Shown: positions 12,301 through 33,500, counted from the stretch's first letter. The stretch is DNA of 64,000 nucleotides from Xiphophorus maculatus (GCF_002775205.1 NC_036453.1:4491103-4555102); one strand, 5' to 3'. The notes: a model not told the origin generated them from the letters alone. Made by a program: numbers and translations.

Positions 12301-12749
12301 ATGGAGCCAGTAAAATGCAGAAAAAAAATTGCTTCAAGTAACAACAATTATTTAGATTGCATTTGCATTAGTAGTTTGTGCACAGTATCTCTGATAGTAA
12401 TCAAAACAGTAATCCATAATGATGAGCACAAAGCAAAAATAGTGTTTCCTTTATTTCTTTTAATACAGTTTTCCATTTATTTTACAAAGTGATTTAAATC
12501 AGAAGTTGTCCAAATGTGTGTCAGTATTCTTGATTCGTAATGCTTTATACTTTTCATTGTATATAATATAGACCTTCTTTTTTGTTGGCACAGTTGTTTT
12601 CCAGGGAGCAACCTATCACACAATTTATTATTTAAACACAAAATGATGCAAACTTGATTGTAATTCTACTAATTTCTACTGATTTTTTAATTACCTGGTG
12701 ATCATTCTGAGTCTTCTTACAGTCTAAAGCACATCTATTAGCTTAACTT

Positions 12750-12810
12750 AGGGGTTTTCCAACGCTGGTCCTCCAGGTACATGCCCTGCATGCTTTAATC
12801 ACGTATCAAA
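12750..12810. mobile_element. Scrap of a hAT-type MITE end
   Basis: The run aggggttttccaacgctggt, followed by cctccaggtacatgccctgc, resembles one end of the 'ggtcctcgagggccg' teleost MITE family seen intact at 39841-40044. The other end is absent. Weak, heavily decayed match. Confidence 0.3.
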
Positions 12811-13495
12811 CTCAAGTGTAAACATTATTGTGTGTAAACATTATTGGTTGAATCTCCTATCCCTTACCATACTGCTATTCAACATGTCGTTGAACATATT
12901 TAATTTAGAAAGATTTTTATTTTTTTATTAGCGCTCAGTCTATTTCTGCTTACAGTAGGTCTCAGGCAACATGTACATGAAAGTATACATTTTGTTTAGG
13001 TTGTCCTCCAATGGCTCAGACGTTATATATTCAAATTTGCCTTTTAACCTTCTCTTAAAGGTTTTTGCAGTTTGTTTAACTTTTTCTATGTGTGATGTGT
13101 AAAGATGCTCATCACAAAAAGGACCAACAACATTACAAATAGTTGAGCACAAACATGCACACACAAAACATTTTCAACTGTCATGAACTGTCAATATTAG
13201 ACAATGTTTGACTTGAAGCCAACATGATCACCACCTTCACATTAAGTGCTTCTATAAATCTCTTTTTCTCATGAAATTGGTATGATTAATTCCAGAATAA
13301 TTAGGTATATTATTTTACCTCACACTTTCTTTCTAATGTCTAAATCTAAGCAAATGTGAAAGAACAAACACTGACAGATTGTGACCACACAGGTGAGTAA
13401 ACAGAGTGTTCCCTGTACTTTGGAGTGGTGAGTTAGTCTAAGCGCACTGCTTGAGTCTGTGTGTCATAATGAGCCAGATCACTAACAGCAGTAAA

Positions 13496-20293
<6,798 letters not shown>

Positions 20294-23200
20294 AATATGT
20301 AGTTCAGCAAATTCAGGATTTCTTTTGACGGTTCCAAGCTGTTGATATTTTACCTAAAGGAAATACTCTTCGTTCCTTTATTTGGACAAAAACAGATTAG
20401 TTAGTCCAACTGCTAGTCTGAGAAGGACGAACAATAGAGAGGACGTCCACTCTGACATCAAACATGTTTTTATTTTTCCATAAATAAATTATAATAATTA
20501 TAACGTGTTGCTTGTGAAAAACGGAGCTCTGTAGAATCATACTTTACAACATGCTGTGGTGGAAGAATGAAACACCCTTCTTGATATTTTTCTGAACGTT
20601 TCCACTACTAGATTGGGAACAAAACCTCTTCCATGAATCTACAATAAATGTGCATGCAAAATTTAGCCCTGTCTTGTAGCATTTGTATAGATTTAACTCT
20701 ACTGTGATTTTTCTTCTAAAACATATATTTATAACTGGTTATATTTGTTTTTCTTTATTTCACAACTTCCAAGCAACACATCAGATGTTCTCAACATTTC
20801 TTTGACAAGAAAACAGTTTCTTTGTGTCTGCATTGGCCTGAGGCTCACCATGAAGAAACTGATCCCATTAAGCTTTTCTGCTTTACAATGCTGTCTTCCC
20901 AGCTAAATAATTATTTCATATGTGAGAAAAACAGGGGTCTTGTAAGTAAGCGGTGTATTCTGTATATCAGTGATGATGAAAATAGGAAACAGTTTTCTTA
21001 ATTGGATCAAAGCAGGATGATCACAGGAAACTAAAACTCAGTGAGGTGCAGATGAACACATAAAAAGTGTAAACAGTAGGAATAAGGTTTTAAAAATAAG
21101 ACTAGAAATGAACTTAACTATAAATCAAAACATAGCAATCCAAAAATCATGTGATTTTAAACCTTCTGTCTGTCAAAAAATAAAACTAAGCATTGACATA
21201 AATAATCTATTTTTTAAGATTGTAGCTGTGGATTATTCATTAGGCACATTGTGGCCCCAGACCTAGCAGCTCTGACAACAAACCAGTACATCTCAATAAA
21301 GGAATTAACAATTCATCACAGGCAACAGACTAAAAATCAATCTAAGTAAGTACACGCCAAAAGAACGCTGAGATTATATTTTATTAGGCAATAAGAAATT
21401 AAAACATCTTTGTGTGATTTTATGAAGTTCAGTTTTTCTGCAAAGACCCACAACATCAGAAGAGGAGTTGAAATAAACCCCTTAGACACATCAATCAGAC
21501 AGAATCAAATGAAATAACCATGTGCTTACATTTCAGAAAACAGTTACAGGCATTATGCATTATAATACAAGCTTGTTCAATGTTTCAAAGGATAGAAAAA
21601 AAGTGCAAAGTGAGCAAATGCAGCAAACAAGTTCAAGTTCAAGAAGCCTGTCAGAACAAAACCGTTTCTAACATCTGAGTTGGTTTGAAAAATCTCACAA
21701 AGAAGTAGCTACAGTCCTGTAGGTGTTAAATACAGTGAGATTAAATCTAGTTTCACTGGTGAAGTTAATCTTGAATTTGGTATTACTGGAAGGGTTACTT
21801 TTTTTTTTTTAGGATATCACTAATATTGTGTATTTTTAGCCTATCTGTTTAAGTCAGTTGATAGTTTTTGACTGCCTAAGTTATCTATTTAGATACATTT
21901 TACATACTAAACTAATAATAATCTTTGTATTTACATATTCACATTTGAATTTTGCTGTCTCAAAAAGTGTCATGTTTTTATAAGTGGCAGTGTTTTAGTG
22001 CCACTTCTTACACTTATTCTGTGAAAAACCATTAGTTAAACAAGATCCGTGATAATATGGAAAAGTCAGTCGTGGCAGTTTTTACAGAGGCAGTAAACCG
22101 TCTGTCTGTTTCTTCATCATTTCAACTCTAATTAATCTTTGGTTACCTCTTTTTTTTTTTTTTTACAATTATAGCCAACACTAACCACAGTTCTGTGTGT
22201 GTAAAACAGCAGAGGAGGCAAAAATAAAGCTAAAGGTAAGTGCAAATCTATAGAGAGGTATTTGTCCACACAGCACTGTGCTTGATAGATGAATGTGAGG
22301 AGGACAAGAAACATTTCATGAATAGGTTGCATATGTAACTTATGCAAAGCCCAAAAGCCCAACCCAGGAACAAATACATTTGTAATTACTCAAAATACTC
22401 TAATAAGCAGCAATCAAATAATAAAGATTGAAAATGAACAACAAATGAATTAAAAGGCCTGAAAGGGATTTCTTTCTTTGCCACTTTGAGGAGAATAAAG
22501 CAGAAACAGAGAATGGACGGAGGACAAATACAAATAGATGGGAGTTACATTAATTTTGAACAGAAGCCTATTTTCTTGTATTCTTTTCCAGTTCTTCTAG
22601 ATTACTGACCACTACTGTAGCATTAGGTTAACTTTCCTCCTGCATTTTTTCACATTGTATAATATGAGAAATACCAATGTTGTTTGGTGAATAACGTTTC
22701 TCTCTCACAGAATGGTTTCTGATTGGCAGAATGCGTAATATAACGGATTACTAAACAGAACTGAATTAAGTTAAACTTGCCCATCATCATGTCCTTAGAC
22801 ATTTTACTGTAAATAAATCAATCTTTTCCTCAGAATGCATCTATGTATATGACCATGAATTACAATAAAACATCTGCAAATTGTCTTCATGGTTCATTGT
22901 CTTTTTGCATGCGTGATTGCATGCAAAAAGTTATCCTTTTATTTGATATTTTTAAGACGAAAGGAAGAACCACCGACATAGATGCAGATTGTACAAAGAT
23001 CAAGATATTGCTAATGTGCACCTGCATGAGAACTGACTGATAAATTATCTTGTGGCTTTACTCTACCAAACTTTTGTCAGATTGTCTTGAATATGTAAAA
23101 GTCTAACCTGAAGAAACATAACTCATTGTCTCTCATTATAAACCACTGAGGTGTGAAGATGCAATTTTTTACATGCAACAAAATGTCAACAAGAAGTGGT

Positions 23201-24405
23201 AAAGTATAATGTTGCCTGAAAGAAATTAAGACAACTTCTTATTTCTTGTGTCCTCTAAGGTAGGTAAATGTAGGTAAATGCAGCTGGAAGACTATCACTA
23301 CCTTTTTTTTTTTAGTTTACTTCCATTGACAAGAGGTTCTGTCACAACAAATTTACAAAACCTCCTCTCAGGTCGACGTCAAACCTGATATTGCTGCATG
23401 ACTACCTTTCTGGGCAATGATCTGTATGAATATCTAGACATGCACATCTAGAAGGAATCGTAATCACAAAATGCAAACTGAGGTTATGAACTCTGAAGTT
23501 CTTCTTTATAAGTTGCACTTTTACAATTAAAAATGAGTAATATGAACCAAACATACAAGCTGCTTGCACCTCAGCCTTACCCTACTCCTTCCTTTCACTT
23601 TTCTGAAAACATTTTGAGGTATCAGCACTTCATATTTCACAGGGAACCCAAAACATACTGATCACTTTGTTCAATGTTGTTATTTATTGCTATGGAGCAA
23701 GCCTAGTCATCTAGATAAAGTCAGAGCAGCGGCAGGACAGACTGCTGGTGTGGATGTGATGAGGTGGTAAGTTTGATTTCTGACCAGCAACATGAAAGAT
23801 CTACCACAGCTACCCCCACAATCTTGCATTGTATGTTTTGTGAATGGACAGAGAAGTCATAGAGCTTCTCAGATAACACCTATGGCCGAATACAGGGGCA
23901 AAGCTAATGTGCCAACTTCTTTGCACTACAAGAAACACATCTCATAATGTTACAGGGTGTGCTTTCTAGAGTAGAAGAAGGCAGGTCTCACTCAAAAACA
24001 TGTCACAAAAAGAAGCTGCAGTGATCAGCTTTCCTACTTGGCACACAGATGATATGTACATAATTATCTGCTTGTGTTTTTTTAAATATGTCATAAGAAA
24101 ATATTATTTATACAACATCCAAAATAAAAGTCCATATAGGAAGTATGCAGAGGACCCACCAAACCAGTCCAGTCCAAACATTCTTCTGCATCATTGCTAG
24201 AGCAGGTAGATAAAAATGGCTTGTATGTGCTTTCAATTTTTACATTCCTCTGAGATCTGTCCTGCAGTACACAGCTTCTGTCACAGCTCTTTAAAGTCGA
24301 ATAAGCGGCTGATGGAGTGTTTCAGTCTGACTTGACTGAATCAGATGCCTGCATTTGTTTGGGAAATGAATGGATGATGTGAGTTTTCTGGCTTTTGATT
24401 GGCTC
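20294..24405. other. Convergent intergenic region, f9 3' UTR and mcf2 3' side
   Basis: f9 and mcf2 converge here. A polyadenylation signal aataaa lies at 20483-20488, 190 bases past the f9 stop, with another (caataaatg) near 20642. The rest is AT-rich with no exon-like frame. It contains a perfect 12-bp inverted repeat at 22901-22930, a T-run near 22149-22164 and a short direct duplication (aggtaaatgt units) near 23264-23280. The 3' end of mcf2 transcripts must lie below 24406, but I could not choose its signal. Confidence 0.45.
22901..22930. repeat. Perfect 12-bp inverted repeat
   Basis: The arms ctttttgcatgc (22901-22912) and gcatgcaaaaag (22919-22930) are exact inverse complements separated by gtgatt. 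Each arm contains tgcatgcaaa, which resembles octamer/POU sites. It lies in the gap between the convergent f9 and mcf2 genes and is not part of a repeat I recognise. Confidence 0.7.
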
Positions 24406-27400
24406 TCAGCAGCTCTCTCCCAGAATCCTGTGCAAGTCCTCAGGCTGAACTCGACCTTCTTCACCACGACTGATATTCTTCACCATCCTAAAATTACAAA
24501 CAACACATCAGAGCACAACAAACATTTAAGATTTCTTTTAGACTATGTATATCCATGAATGCATTATAATTTGAATTTTGTTCCAATCGGCACGTTACCA
24601 CACTCCTGACGAATCCTCATAAAGCAGCTGGATGACATCGCCACAGTTAAAGATGATGTCATCAGAGCTGGCCATGCTGCTTTCTACCATGACCCTGTAC
24701 CTGCCCGCCACCTGAACATGAGAAATTACATCTCTAGATTTATTCCTACACCAAAGGGAAGATGGGCTTTGTTGTTTTCTGTATGTAGGTGGTTAAATCA
24801 TGACATTTTATCCATATAACAACATATAATTTGTTTGTTCCCAGCCCTTAAGGAAAAGTTTACCAGTGGGGAGGGATGATCCTCCTCATCCGAGTCGGAC
24901 AAGGCAGAGAGGTCTGTTGCACCCCAGTCCTCCAGGCCTTCGCAGATCGCCACAGAGTGAGCAGGAGCAGGCCAACCTGAAAAGAAGAAACCCAAACTGC
25001 TGCACATTTAAGCCAGAAACATTGTACAGAAAGTATTTAAACCTCCCAAATTTATAACATCAAAGATCAGAGATGAACTTGACTGAAATGTTGAGCTGAG
25101 ACAGAAAGAAAGAAGCACTCTTCTTTTTTTATTGAAGTGTTTGTAAGAAGATTTCACAATAATACAAAAGACGGACATTTCAGAGAAAATGATGAAGTTA
25201 GTCTTGCTTAGCATGCTGTTAAGCTATTAGAGTGCCTATAAAAAATCTCCAACCGCATTGGATTTTTTACCCTTTTTATTGGTTCTACAAATCAATTATG
25301 ATCAGCAAAGTTTGGCTTTTTTGACAAAAATTTTAAAACTGATTTCTACAAAAAGAAAATAATGTAAAAATATGAAACATAAAATAAGTGATTGCATATA
25401 TATTCCCCACCTTTAAGTCAGTACTTGGTAGATGCAACATTGTTGAATTAGATCTTTCACTTTAAAGAAGGTGATATTCATGCAAAGACTTATTTAGATG
25501 TCATTATTTTGTAAAAATAAGTTTTCACTTTGACATTGCAGTTTTCCAACTCACTACGTCGAGGCGAGTGAACCACAGGGTCTGAGTGGGCGGGGCTCGA
25601 ATATGTCGACTCCTCCCCTCTATACTTGTGGGCGTGGCTTGTTGCGGAGGAACTGTGAGGAACAGGAAGACACGCTGAGCAGCCTCCCACCGGCGCGGCG
25701 CCCCACGACACACACATCTCTGATGTGCTAAAAAAAAGCAACGCATGGCCACAGAAACACAGACACGAGCACCACAAACAGGACAGGCAAACAAACATCC
25801 ACCGTGTCACAAAAACCAAGGTCAAACCTCGTTTACATTCTGGAGGTTCACACTGCATTCCACTCATTTTGCAACAACATATATTTCAGCCTCTGATTTC
25901 GAACTGTGTTCAAACACAGATAACTTAGAGTGCTGCAATATATGGAATTGTTATTTTATTTAAACAAAATTCTACACAAACACATGAGAAAGGTCATGTA
26001 TATTTATTTCATTTGCAAAGAAAGTGTAGTTTAACTTGCTTTAAGTAGCAGATGGGTGGGATTGGTCCATTCAAATCCAGTAAATTGAGAAAAATTAAAA
26101 AAAACAGTGAGTAGAAAAATACTTCTGATTGACTGAAATTCACCCATTTCCTACATAAAGCACAAACAAAGTATTTAAAAATGGTCTCTAATCAATCTTC
26201 TGTTTGTGAAAGCCAAAAAGTCTTTCAAGACAGAGTCTCCTCTAAGTCTAGTCTAAAAGACTAGATACTATAGAAATATATGTGATAGGCTATAGTTTAT
26301 TATTCTTCATAAGTAATTTCAATCCTGGTCTTTGAGATCCCCAGAATGTTCTAGATGGTTCAATAAAAACAAAATTTGGTGTAACTGTCACATCTTTGGA
26401 ATAAACTGCTAAATATCACATTTTCAGACATCTACCTGTCTTCAAATTTTAAAACTTCTTCTTAAAGCTGACCTGAAGAAAACACATAATCTGTTTTGTT
26501 TACCTTTTTACTGATAGCATATTGTGTTAAATTTTAGTTGGAATTGTTTTCTGTGTTCAAAATTTAGCTTGTTTTTACTTGTGTAATTATTTGCATTCCC
26601 TAGTTTTGTGATATCACTCACTCACACTTTTACTTGAAACAAATTTAGTTTATCTTCATACCAAAAAATGTCTCTTCTTCACTTTCTGGAAGATGAGAAA
26701 TTTCTTAACTTAAATAACTTTATGCACAGGACTTTCTTCACGTCACTCAGAGTGCAGGATTAATATAACTAAAGAAGATCTCACAGAACAGATACCATAT
26801 CTGTTGTAAATTTTATCCGATTACGGCCTTTTGGTAAAACATAAATCTATAATGTCATGCATGGAAACAATGCTGTTTATTTTCATCTGTTGGTAAAATA
26901 TGTTGGAAATTATTAAAAAAAACAAAAGTTACTCAGACATGAAATAACATGCTGGCATGCAAACACCAATCACTATTACTTTAACATACACAAAGATACA
27001 AAAACACCTGTAAAGAAATATAGTTAATTATATCCTGATGAGACTGAATTCTCATTAAAAGTCATTTGAAAAATGGCATAAAAAATAAATTAAAAAAAAT
27101 AGTGTGTTTTAATTTTTGTCTCATGTTATGATTCCTGGGAAGTATGGCAGAAACTCACTGTTTACAAAAAGAATGCGGTTGAGAAGCAATTTGCTGAAAG
27201 ACAATTATCCAAATACTAGAGATAGCAAACGTACATATTTGAGCCTGTAACGTTAACACTGTGTATATTATAGAAAATTAGCATTAAGTCAAACTTGTGC
27301 AGTCAAATCTATGTTTTTTAATCACATAGGAAAATGGATGGATAAAATGTGCTGCTAAAATATCAAAATATATATAATATTGATATCAGTGATGAGTGTA

Positions 27401-27506
27401 CATAAATATCTGACCAGATTTTTGGTTTGGATATCACTGAGATCTTTAAAAGCGAGTCACCTGTCAGAGAGAAGGTTGTCTGGGAGAGCAAGAGAAGAAT
27501 CTTCCT
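24406..27506 (-). other. mcf2: mcf2 C-terminal tail with SH3 domain
   Basis: Exons 22-26: 27461-27506, 25555-25727, 24864-24976, 24599-24711, 24406-24487. The first three encode a Ser/Pro- and acid-rich linker ending LSDSDEEDHPSPL. The last two encode AGRYRVMVESSMASSDDIIF, then GDVIQLLYEDSSGVWMVKNI and EEGRVQPEDL: the ALYDY-like start, the diverging acidic loop, the conserved Trp and the final strands of an SH3 domain. The canonical human MCF2 lacks this domain, while MCF2L isoforms have it. The split Trp codon (TG|G) across 24599/24487 confirms the join. The linker exons rest on frame and splice sites only. Confidence 0.82.
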
Positions 27507-30500
27507 CTGAGGATAGATGAAGACAGACACGCCTGGGTTACATCTAAGTGAATTTGAATTTATAAACCACATTAAATTAGTAGAGCAGAAAAAAACTCTG
27601 TAAGGAAACGACACTAAATAAGTACAGTTCTGCAGTATTCCTTTACATGTACAAATTATAGCAGATTGCAAGTTTTATATCATTGGCATTTGCTTAAAAC
27701 ATGTAAAGACGTGTTTTAACTGAACAATTTAAGTGGTAGAAACCTTGTTGTAGTTTCTGTGGGTTGGCCAGTATTTTTTGAATCTCGTTCAGCCAGGCAA
27801 CTTTGACCTCCACCGTGGGAGCCTAGGACAGACAGCATACACACAGACCAAATAAAAACAAGTTTTAGGCTGAAATTATATGTAACTCAACAGAAAATAG
27901 CAAACCAATAGCAAAATACCTGAACTAAATAAACAACTTCTCTGCCACTGTAGCAGATTTCAAATTTCTTCACATCTCCTTTCACAGTTTCTGTGATGGC
28001 CACAGTGCTCATCTAGAGAAAAACAGAGATGATATAAAACAGCTTTATATACCAAATCTGTATGGTATCAAAGCTGCCATACAGATTTGATACTCAACCA
28101 GTAAAATAGTGTTGTTACTACCAAGAAGCCAGGCTTTTATGTGCAGTTTACGTAAACAATCCACACTACTTTAAAGTCTGGACTGAAAATGAAGGAAATC
28201 CACAAAATGATTGCTCAAGATCTAATTAGTAATCGGCTGCACAAAACAAACTACTATGAGCTTCATTTACAATATTAACCCAAGTTTAGAAGAATACGCC
28301 CCCCAACTCACTACTTGACTCTCAACATCACCCTCCTTTCTTTGACACATCATTTTACTGCATCCTGGAGTAAGAGCTAGATCTTAACTCGGAGGCAGGA
28401 CTTGAAGCTGTAGAAGCTGTCCTGGCTGTCCTCGTCTCGTCGCTTACAGAAGAGCAGTGCGTGATCGTAGAGGAAAAGATGTCGCTGCATGGGTTTGAAT
28501 CTGGCCAGCTCCTTCATTCGCACCGCTGCCCGTTTGTGACTGATCCATACACTGAAGTTCCCCTGGAGGATTATGCGGCCCAGCTGGCTAATATCACCCT
28601 GAAAACCAAGACACAAATGCTACTAAGATCAAGAAGATCCTCACTGAAAGAATGTTTTTGCTAGTTTTAGCAGCAGTATACATTAAATTAGATGAACTCG
28701 GTTTAATTTATTGGTTTGGTTTGCTGGTACCGGATATCCTGTGATGGCTATCTGATGCATGGAGTCGTTGACAGACTTCAGCAACTCCAGCATGGAGTCC
28801 AGCGCCTCCTGGAGCTCACAGCGGTAGTGCTCCTCCACACAGTGTTTCAAAAGCTCCTGAGTAAAGACAGACACAGCAGGAAATGTCAGCAGCTTCTGCA
28901 TAATCTAATCTAGTAAAACTGGAAGTCACTGTCAGCCAGTCTGCTGAGCAGCAAATTAATGAAATCAAATCTACATTTTGTACATCTACAGTTTGTATTG
29001 TTGTGCCTGTTTAGAAACATCTACAAGAGTCCTAGTCCCTTGTTTTGTTTTGCATGAATATTAAAATGAAGTTTAGAACCATTTTTTCTGATGTGTTCAT
29101 TGATCTGGAAAAGACCAGATTTTTGGGGGGGGGTTTAATTGTTGAGGGCCGGTTAAGTCTGACTTCTGTCAATAGCTGATTTCTTGCTGCATCTAAATTG
29201 TAAACTTAGTTTGGATGAGCAGAAAATTACCATTTTGTTACCAAGTGCATGTAACAAGCAGTAACAATTTTGCAAAGAAAAAAGCAAATTCTCTTAACCT
29301 TTATTGTCAAACCTTTGAAAATAAGCTCCTGTATATTGCTGAAAAGTTACTTATGAGTTAGTTTTGTGTCATTTCAAGTGTACTGAGATATTTGCACTAG
29401 AAACTAGATACAAATTCTTATTGAGATTTTATGTTTTTGCAGTGTATACCTAAAATGTTTGTTTTTTCATTCATGTGAAACAGATTTCTGTAGGATTTTA
29501 AAACCTTAAGCAGCAGCTGGTACTTAGTGAGGCGTTGGATTGGTTTCAGAAGATAAGAATCTAGGCCCAACTTGTGGTCCAACTTTTTCTGGCACTCCTG
29601 AGAGTTACAAGAAGAAAAAAATTACAAAGGGACAGAGTTTATTGATGAATACGTAAATGGAGTAGAGAGTTTCCATATGTGTGCTACATGTAACTACCTG
29701 GAAAAATGGCGAATCAGAGCATTGTCTCCAAAGCAGCTCAGAGCAGGGTTTGTTTTGGCAGTAACGTTCGTACACCTGGAATTTGTCTTTCTACTCAAGC
29801 ACACATAAGGCTCCACTTAGTTCATGCTTTTTTGATCAACTTTGATTCAGTCCTCACATCCCTCCTCCTGTCTACTCACCCGCTGCAGAAAACAAGCCCC
29901 CACCCTCTCTGGTGTTTCAAGGCAACCCTGCAGATCATGGAGGAAGATCCTAAACAGAAAATCCAAGAGAAGAAAAAGGCAAGAAGATCTGATTAGAGCA
30001 AAAAGAAAGGAAAGAAGAAAGCAAGGACGACTCAGTGAGAGCTGGTGAGAACACGTGTGAATGAGCCTGAAGGCTTGCCTGCTGTGGAACTGGTAAATCT
30101 CTGGCATGTTGCCGAACAGAACATCTTTCTGGCAGCGAAGAGCTGAGGGAAGTAGATAAGACGTGGAGGGGTCCTCCATTTCTGCCCTGTAACCCTGATA
30201 AATCAGAAATAAAGATCAGAATAAAGATCAAAATAAATGGGAAACTAAGTCAAGAAATATAAAGCATAAGTATTTTTTTCTAATCTTAATGTTTTCTTTG
30301 AGCTGCTTAAACTAAAAAATGCAAACTCACCAGAAGAACAGAGAGCAGTTCATCAACATAGATCCTCTCTGTAGCTATCAGTTCCTTCATAATGTGCCTA
30401 AAACAGTTCAATAAGGAGACAAACTATCTTGAATTCAAAATAGAAAAAAAATACGTAATGCAGAAAAAGACGCAGATTAAACAAATACATGGTTAGAGCA

Positions 30501-33500
30501 GAGGTCAGGGGTCACTTACCGTGTGACCTGCTCTGAATTGTCCTCTGCTTCTGAATCAGTTTCTGGGTTGGGACCGTACAGGCAACTGCGGTTACCTTGG
30601 TAATCATGCATCACCTCAATCTGACAAAACACGCCCACAGTGAGACGGTGAAATTAACACTAATCACAGATGAAGAAGCAGCACATTAAATAGGTTTTGT
30701 TTTCATCTGGAGGCTAAGATGGCTGATGTTTCTAGTGATTTGGCCATTTGTTTTGGGTCATTATTAAGTTGAAAGACCCATTTTCAGATTATTGGTAGAA
30801 TCCACCATGTTGTTATTTAAAATATCCGGATATTTCAAAACGATCATGATGGAGTGCAGGCTTGACAGCTTCCCAGGATCTTTGGATCGCCATGCTATAC
30901 TGGTGATTTTATTATTTCTTTCAATATCATTAATAATAACAAAAAAAGATGCACAATAAAATAAACATAAATTGTATCTTCCTAATGTTTCTGTGTGTAA
31001 CTAGGCCACAGCAGTAAAAAAAGCATATTTTTTTCAACATCTTCACATTTGTGGTAAATATTACAGGATACTGCAGATATAGAAACATAATTAGCATATT
31101 TACTAAATATAATATATAAGATACATTTCTGGCTTAATATGGGACAAAATCTTAAGTCGAAAATAAAAAAAATATTCCTTATATAGACTATGCCTAAATG
31201 AACACACACCTTGCGCGGGCTGTTGTTTCTCCTTGAAGCTCTTTTGCCAGGAAGGAGATCAAATGAGAACTTTGAGTTCAAGACATTGAAGTCCACACCT
31301 GTAGGAAGTGCCACACAAATAAACACAGAGGAAACGATCACCAAATAATACTGATGCAAGTGGAAACATCAACATTAAAAAGAAATCGCGGTACACTTAA
31401 AATCAGCAGCAGCAGCAGACCAGATCAGATCGAAACGAATTGCGGTGAACCATTTTGTTATTTGATACAATTCAAGTATTATGCTGTCCAGAAGGAAAGT
31501 GCCATAAACAAATAAAATATAACAGAAGCTAAACATTTGAAGAGACAACTGAGGTGGCTTGTACCGTGTTTTGGGGAGAAGAGAGGTGACTTGCAGCGGA
31601 GTACGGTCTGATCCGGTTCAGGCCGAGGCGCCACCAGCTGTATGGGTCGAACCTGCACATCTGCAAGCTTCTTCAAACACTGCTCTCTGTTTCTGATCAT
31701 GCACTGAACTGAGCTCAGCTTCTCTTTCACCATGGTAATCTGGGACTGCGAAAGGGACAAAAGTGTGAATTCTTGCACTGCAACTGAGGAAGCAGCAGAG
31801 CAAACAGCTACCTGCAGCTGAGGTGTGAGCACAGCTTCAAACTCCAGGCTCAGCGTGTCCTGGGTGTTTTTTACAACAGATGGCGCCCTCTCCTGGTGGC
31901 TGCTCAGGTACTGCAGAGCCTCCTGAGCTCCCTCTTTAGTTTGGAACTTGTCCACCATCTGGCTGGCGAGCAGATAGGCCCCCTCATCACACCAACGGAG
32001 AGCCTGTCAAAAAAAGAACAAGACAAAACTATAGACTTTTCTTAAATAACAAAGAAAATATCACAAATTTAAAACAAACATAAATAAATTAAGGATTAAA
32101 CAAATATTGGCAGATCGAGATAGCTTATGATTGTAATATGTTTACCTCCTCAAGGCGCCGTAGCAGGTCTCGTGTCCGGGTGAGCGAGGCCCGCTTGGTG
32201 CGTACGGCAGTGCTGATGACATCACAGTGATGTCGCAGCTCGTTGCAGCGCTGGACGATGAGCGCCAGAGCGTAGTGGTGGTTGGCAGCCAGCTGGTGGC
32301 CGTGCAGGATCACAACCTGGGCCCGATTCATCTCCTCCTGATGTACACAAAATTATACGCCCAATGTCAGGGTGTGAACATTACATTAAACTTCACTGAC
32401 ATTTATCTTTCTTTTGAGAACCAATGTAGGACGTAAGCCTTGTGGGTCATGTCACTCGAACAAGAAGTTTCTGTTAAAGAACAAAGTACTAACGCTTTCC
32501 TGTGTTACTCCTTGTATTTGTTTTTCTGTGGCCCACCAACTCTAGCAATAGTTAGTGTGAAGAAATGTACAATGTAGATGAAGGTAGACTAAAAATAGTC
32601 TGGAAAGATGTATGTTGCATGCAGCAGTGTCAGCATATTTTTGTTGTTGTTAGGTTTCAACAGCCAGCAGAGAACAACTGATTCCACTTTGCCCTTGATG
32701 AGGAGAGTAGAAAGCTGGAAAAGCAGCTGGTTTCATGCCAGTTGGGTAGTGTATGTGCTGCATGATCTTGGTCACTAAATTGAGTTTCCCAGTGAGCACT
32801 AGTTTCTAGGTAGAAATGCTTTGTTTAAATTATGGGACTGCTGGTCTTTGTGTTTCTGGTCTGGTTGGTGAAAGAGCGGCGTTGCTCAGTAGGTGGAGAA
32901 TGATGTTAGGTGTTTGTCTCCTGCTACTTTATTAGCGGCATTAACACAATTCTAAAAAAAAATTATTTGAAAAATTTCCCCAACAAATTTCAGAAAACCA
33001 AAGCCTTATTTGAAGTCCAATTTTCTACCAATTTGTGTGATGAATCTCATAAATAATCTGAGATATCTCCATTCAAATAACTAGCAATAACAGTTTGTTT
33101 ACACATAAATGTATTTTTCTAAAGGTTCAAAATCATCTCTCTTTATTTCCAGCTTCATCCCAAGATGCAATATCCACATCTTTTTATTTTAAATGAGACA
33201 GGTTTGGTGTAGAATATCAAGTGCAGAATCATCCAACGACTATTGACTATTTACTTTTGATTTACAATTTAAAGGCTCAAAATGGGAAACAATATCATCT
33301 CATTTTTGATTAAGCCCACATTTCTATATTAAAAACATTTTTATTGATCTGAAATAATATTCTAACTCACAGTGTTTCATTAGCTTTGAGTAAAAAAAAT
33401 AATCACATTTAACATAAATATAGGCTTGAAAACATCATTCTGTTGAATTAATCTGAAAAATGAGTTTCAGCTTTTGAATTCAGTAACTTTTCAATATTGC

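Larger units (their letters stand above)
8471..13495. other. Intergenic region between fgf13 (-) and f9 (+)
   Basis: The two genes diverge, so this 5 kb should hold both promoters. It contains the (CAGA)n tract, a complete hAT MITE (9072-9388) and a small MITE scrap (12750-12810). A repeat-poor stretch at 11640-12170, with a GC-richer core at 11930-12140, looks like conserved regulatory DNA but has no coding exon that I recognise; the FGF13-1S exon was searched for and not seen. Just upstream of f9 there is a forkhead-like gtaaaca at 13397, which would fit a liver promoter, but this is weak. Confidence 0.4.

Noticed and set aside
22132-22362. 76-residue minus-strand open frame between f9 and mcf2
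   Set aside because: Ends in a poly-Lys from a T-run and shows no homology or splice structure.
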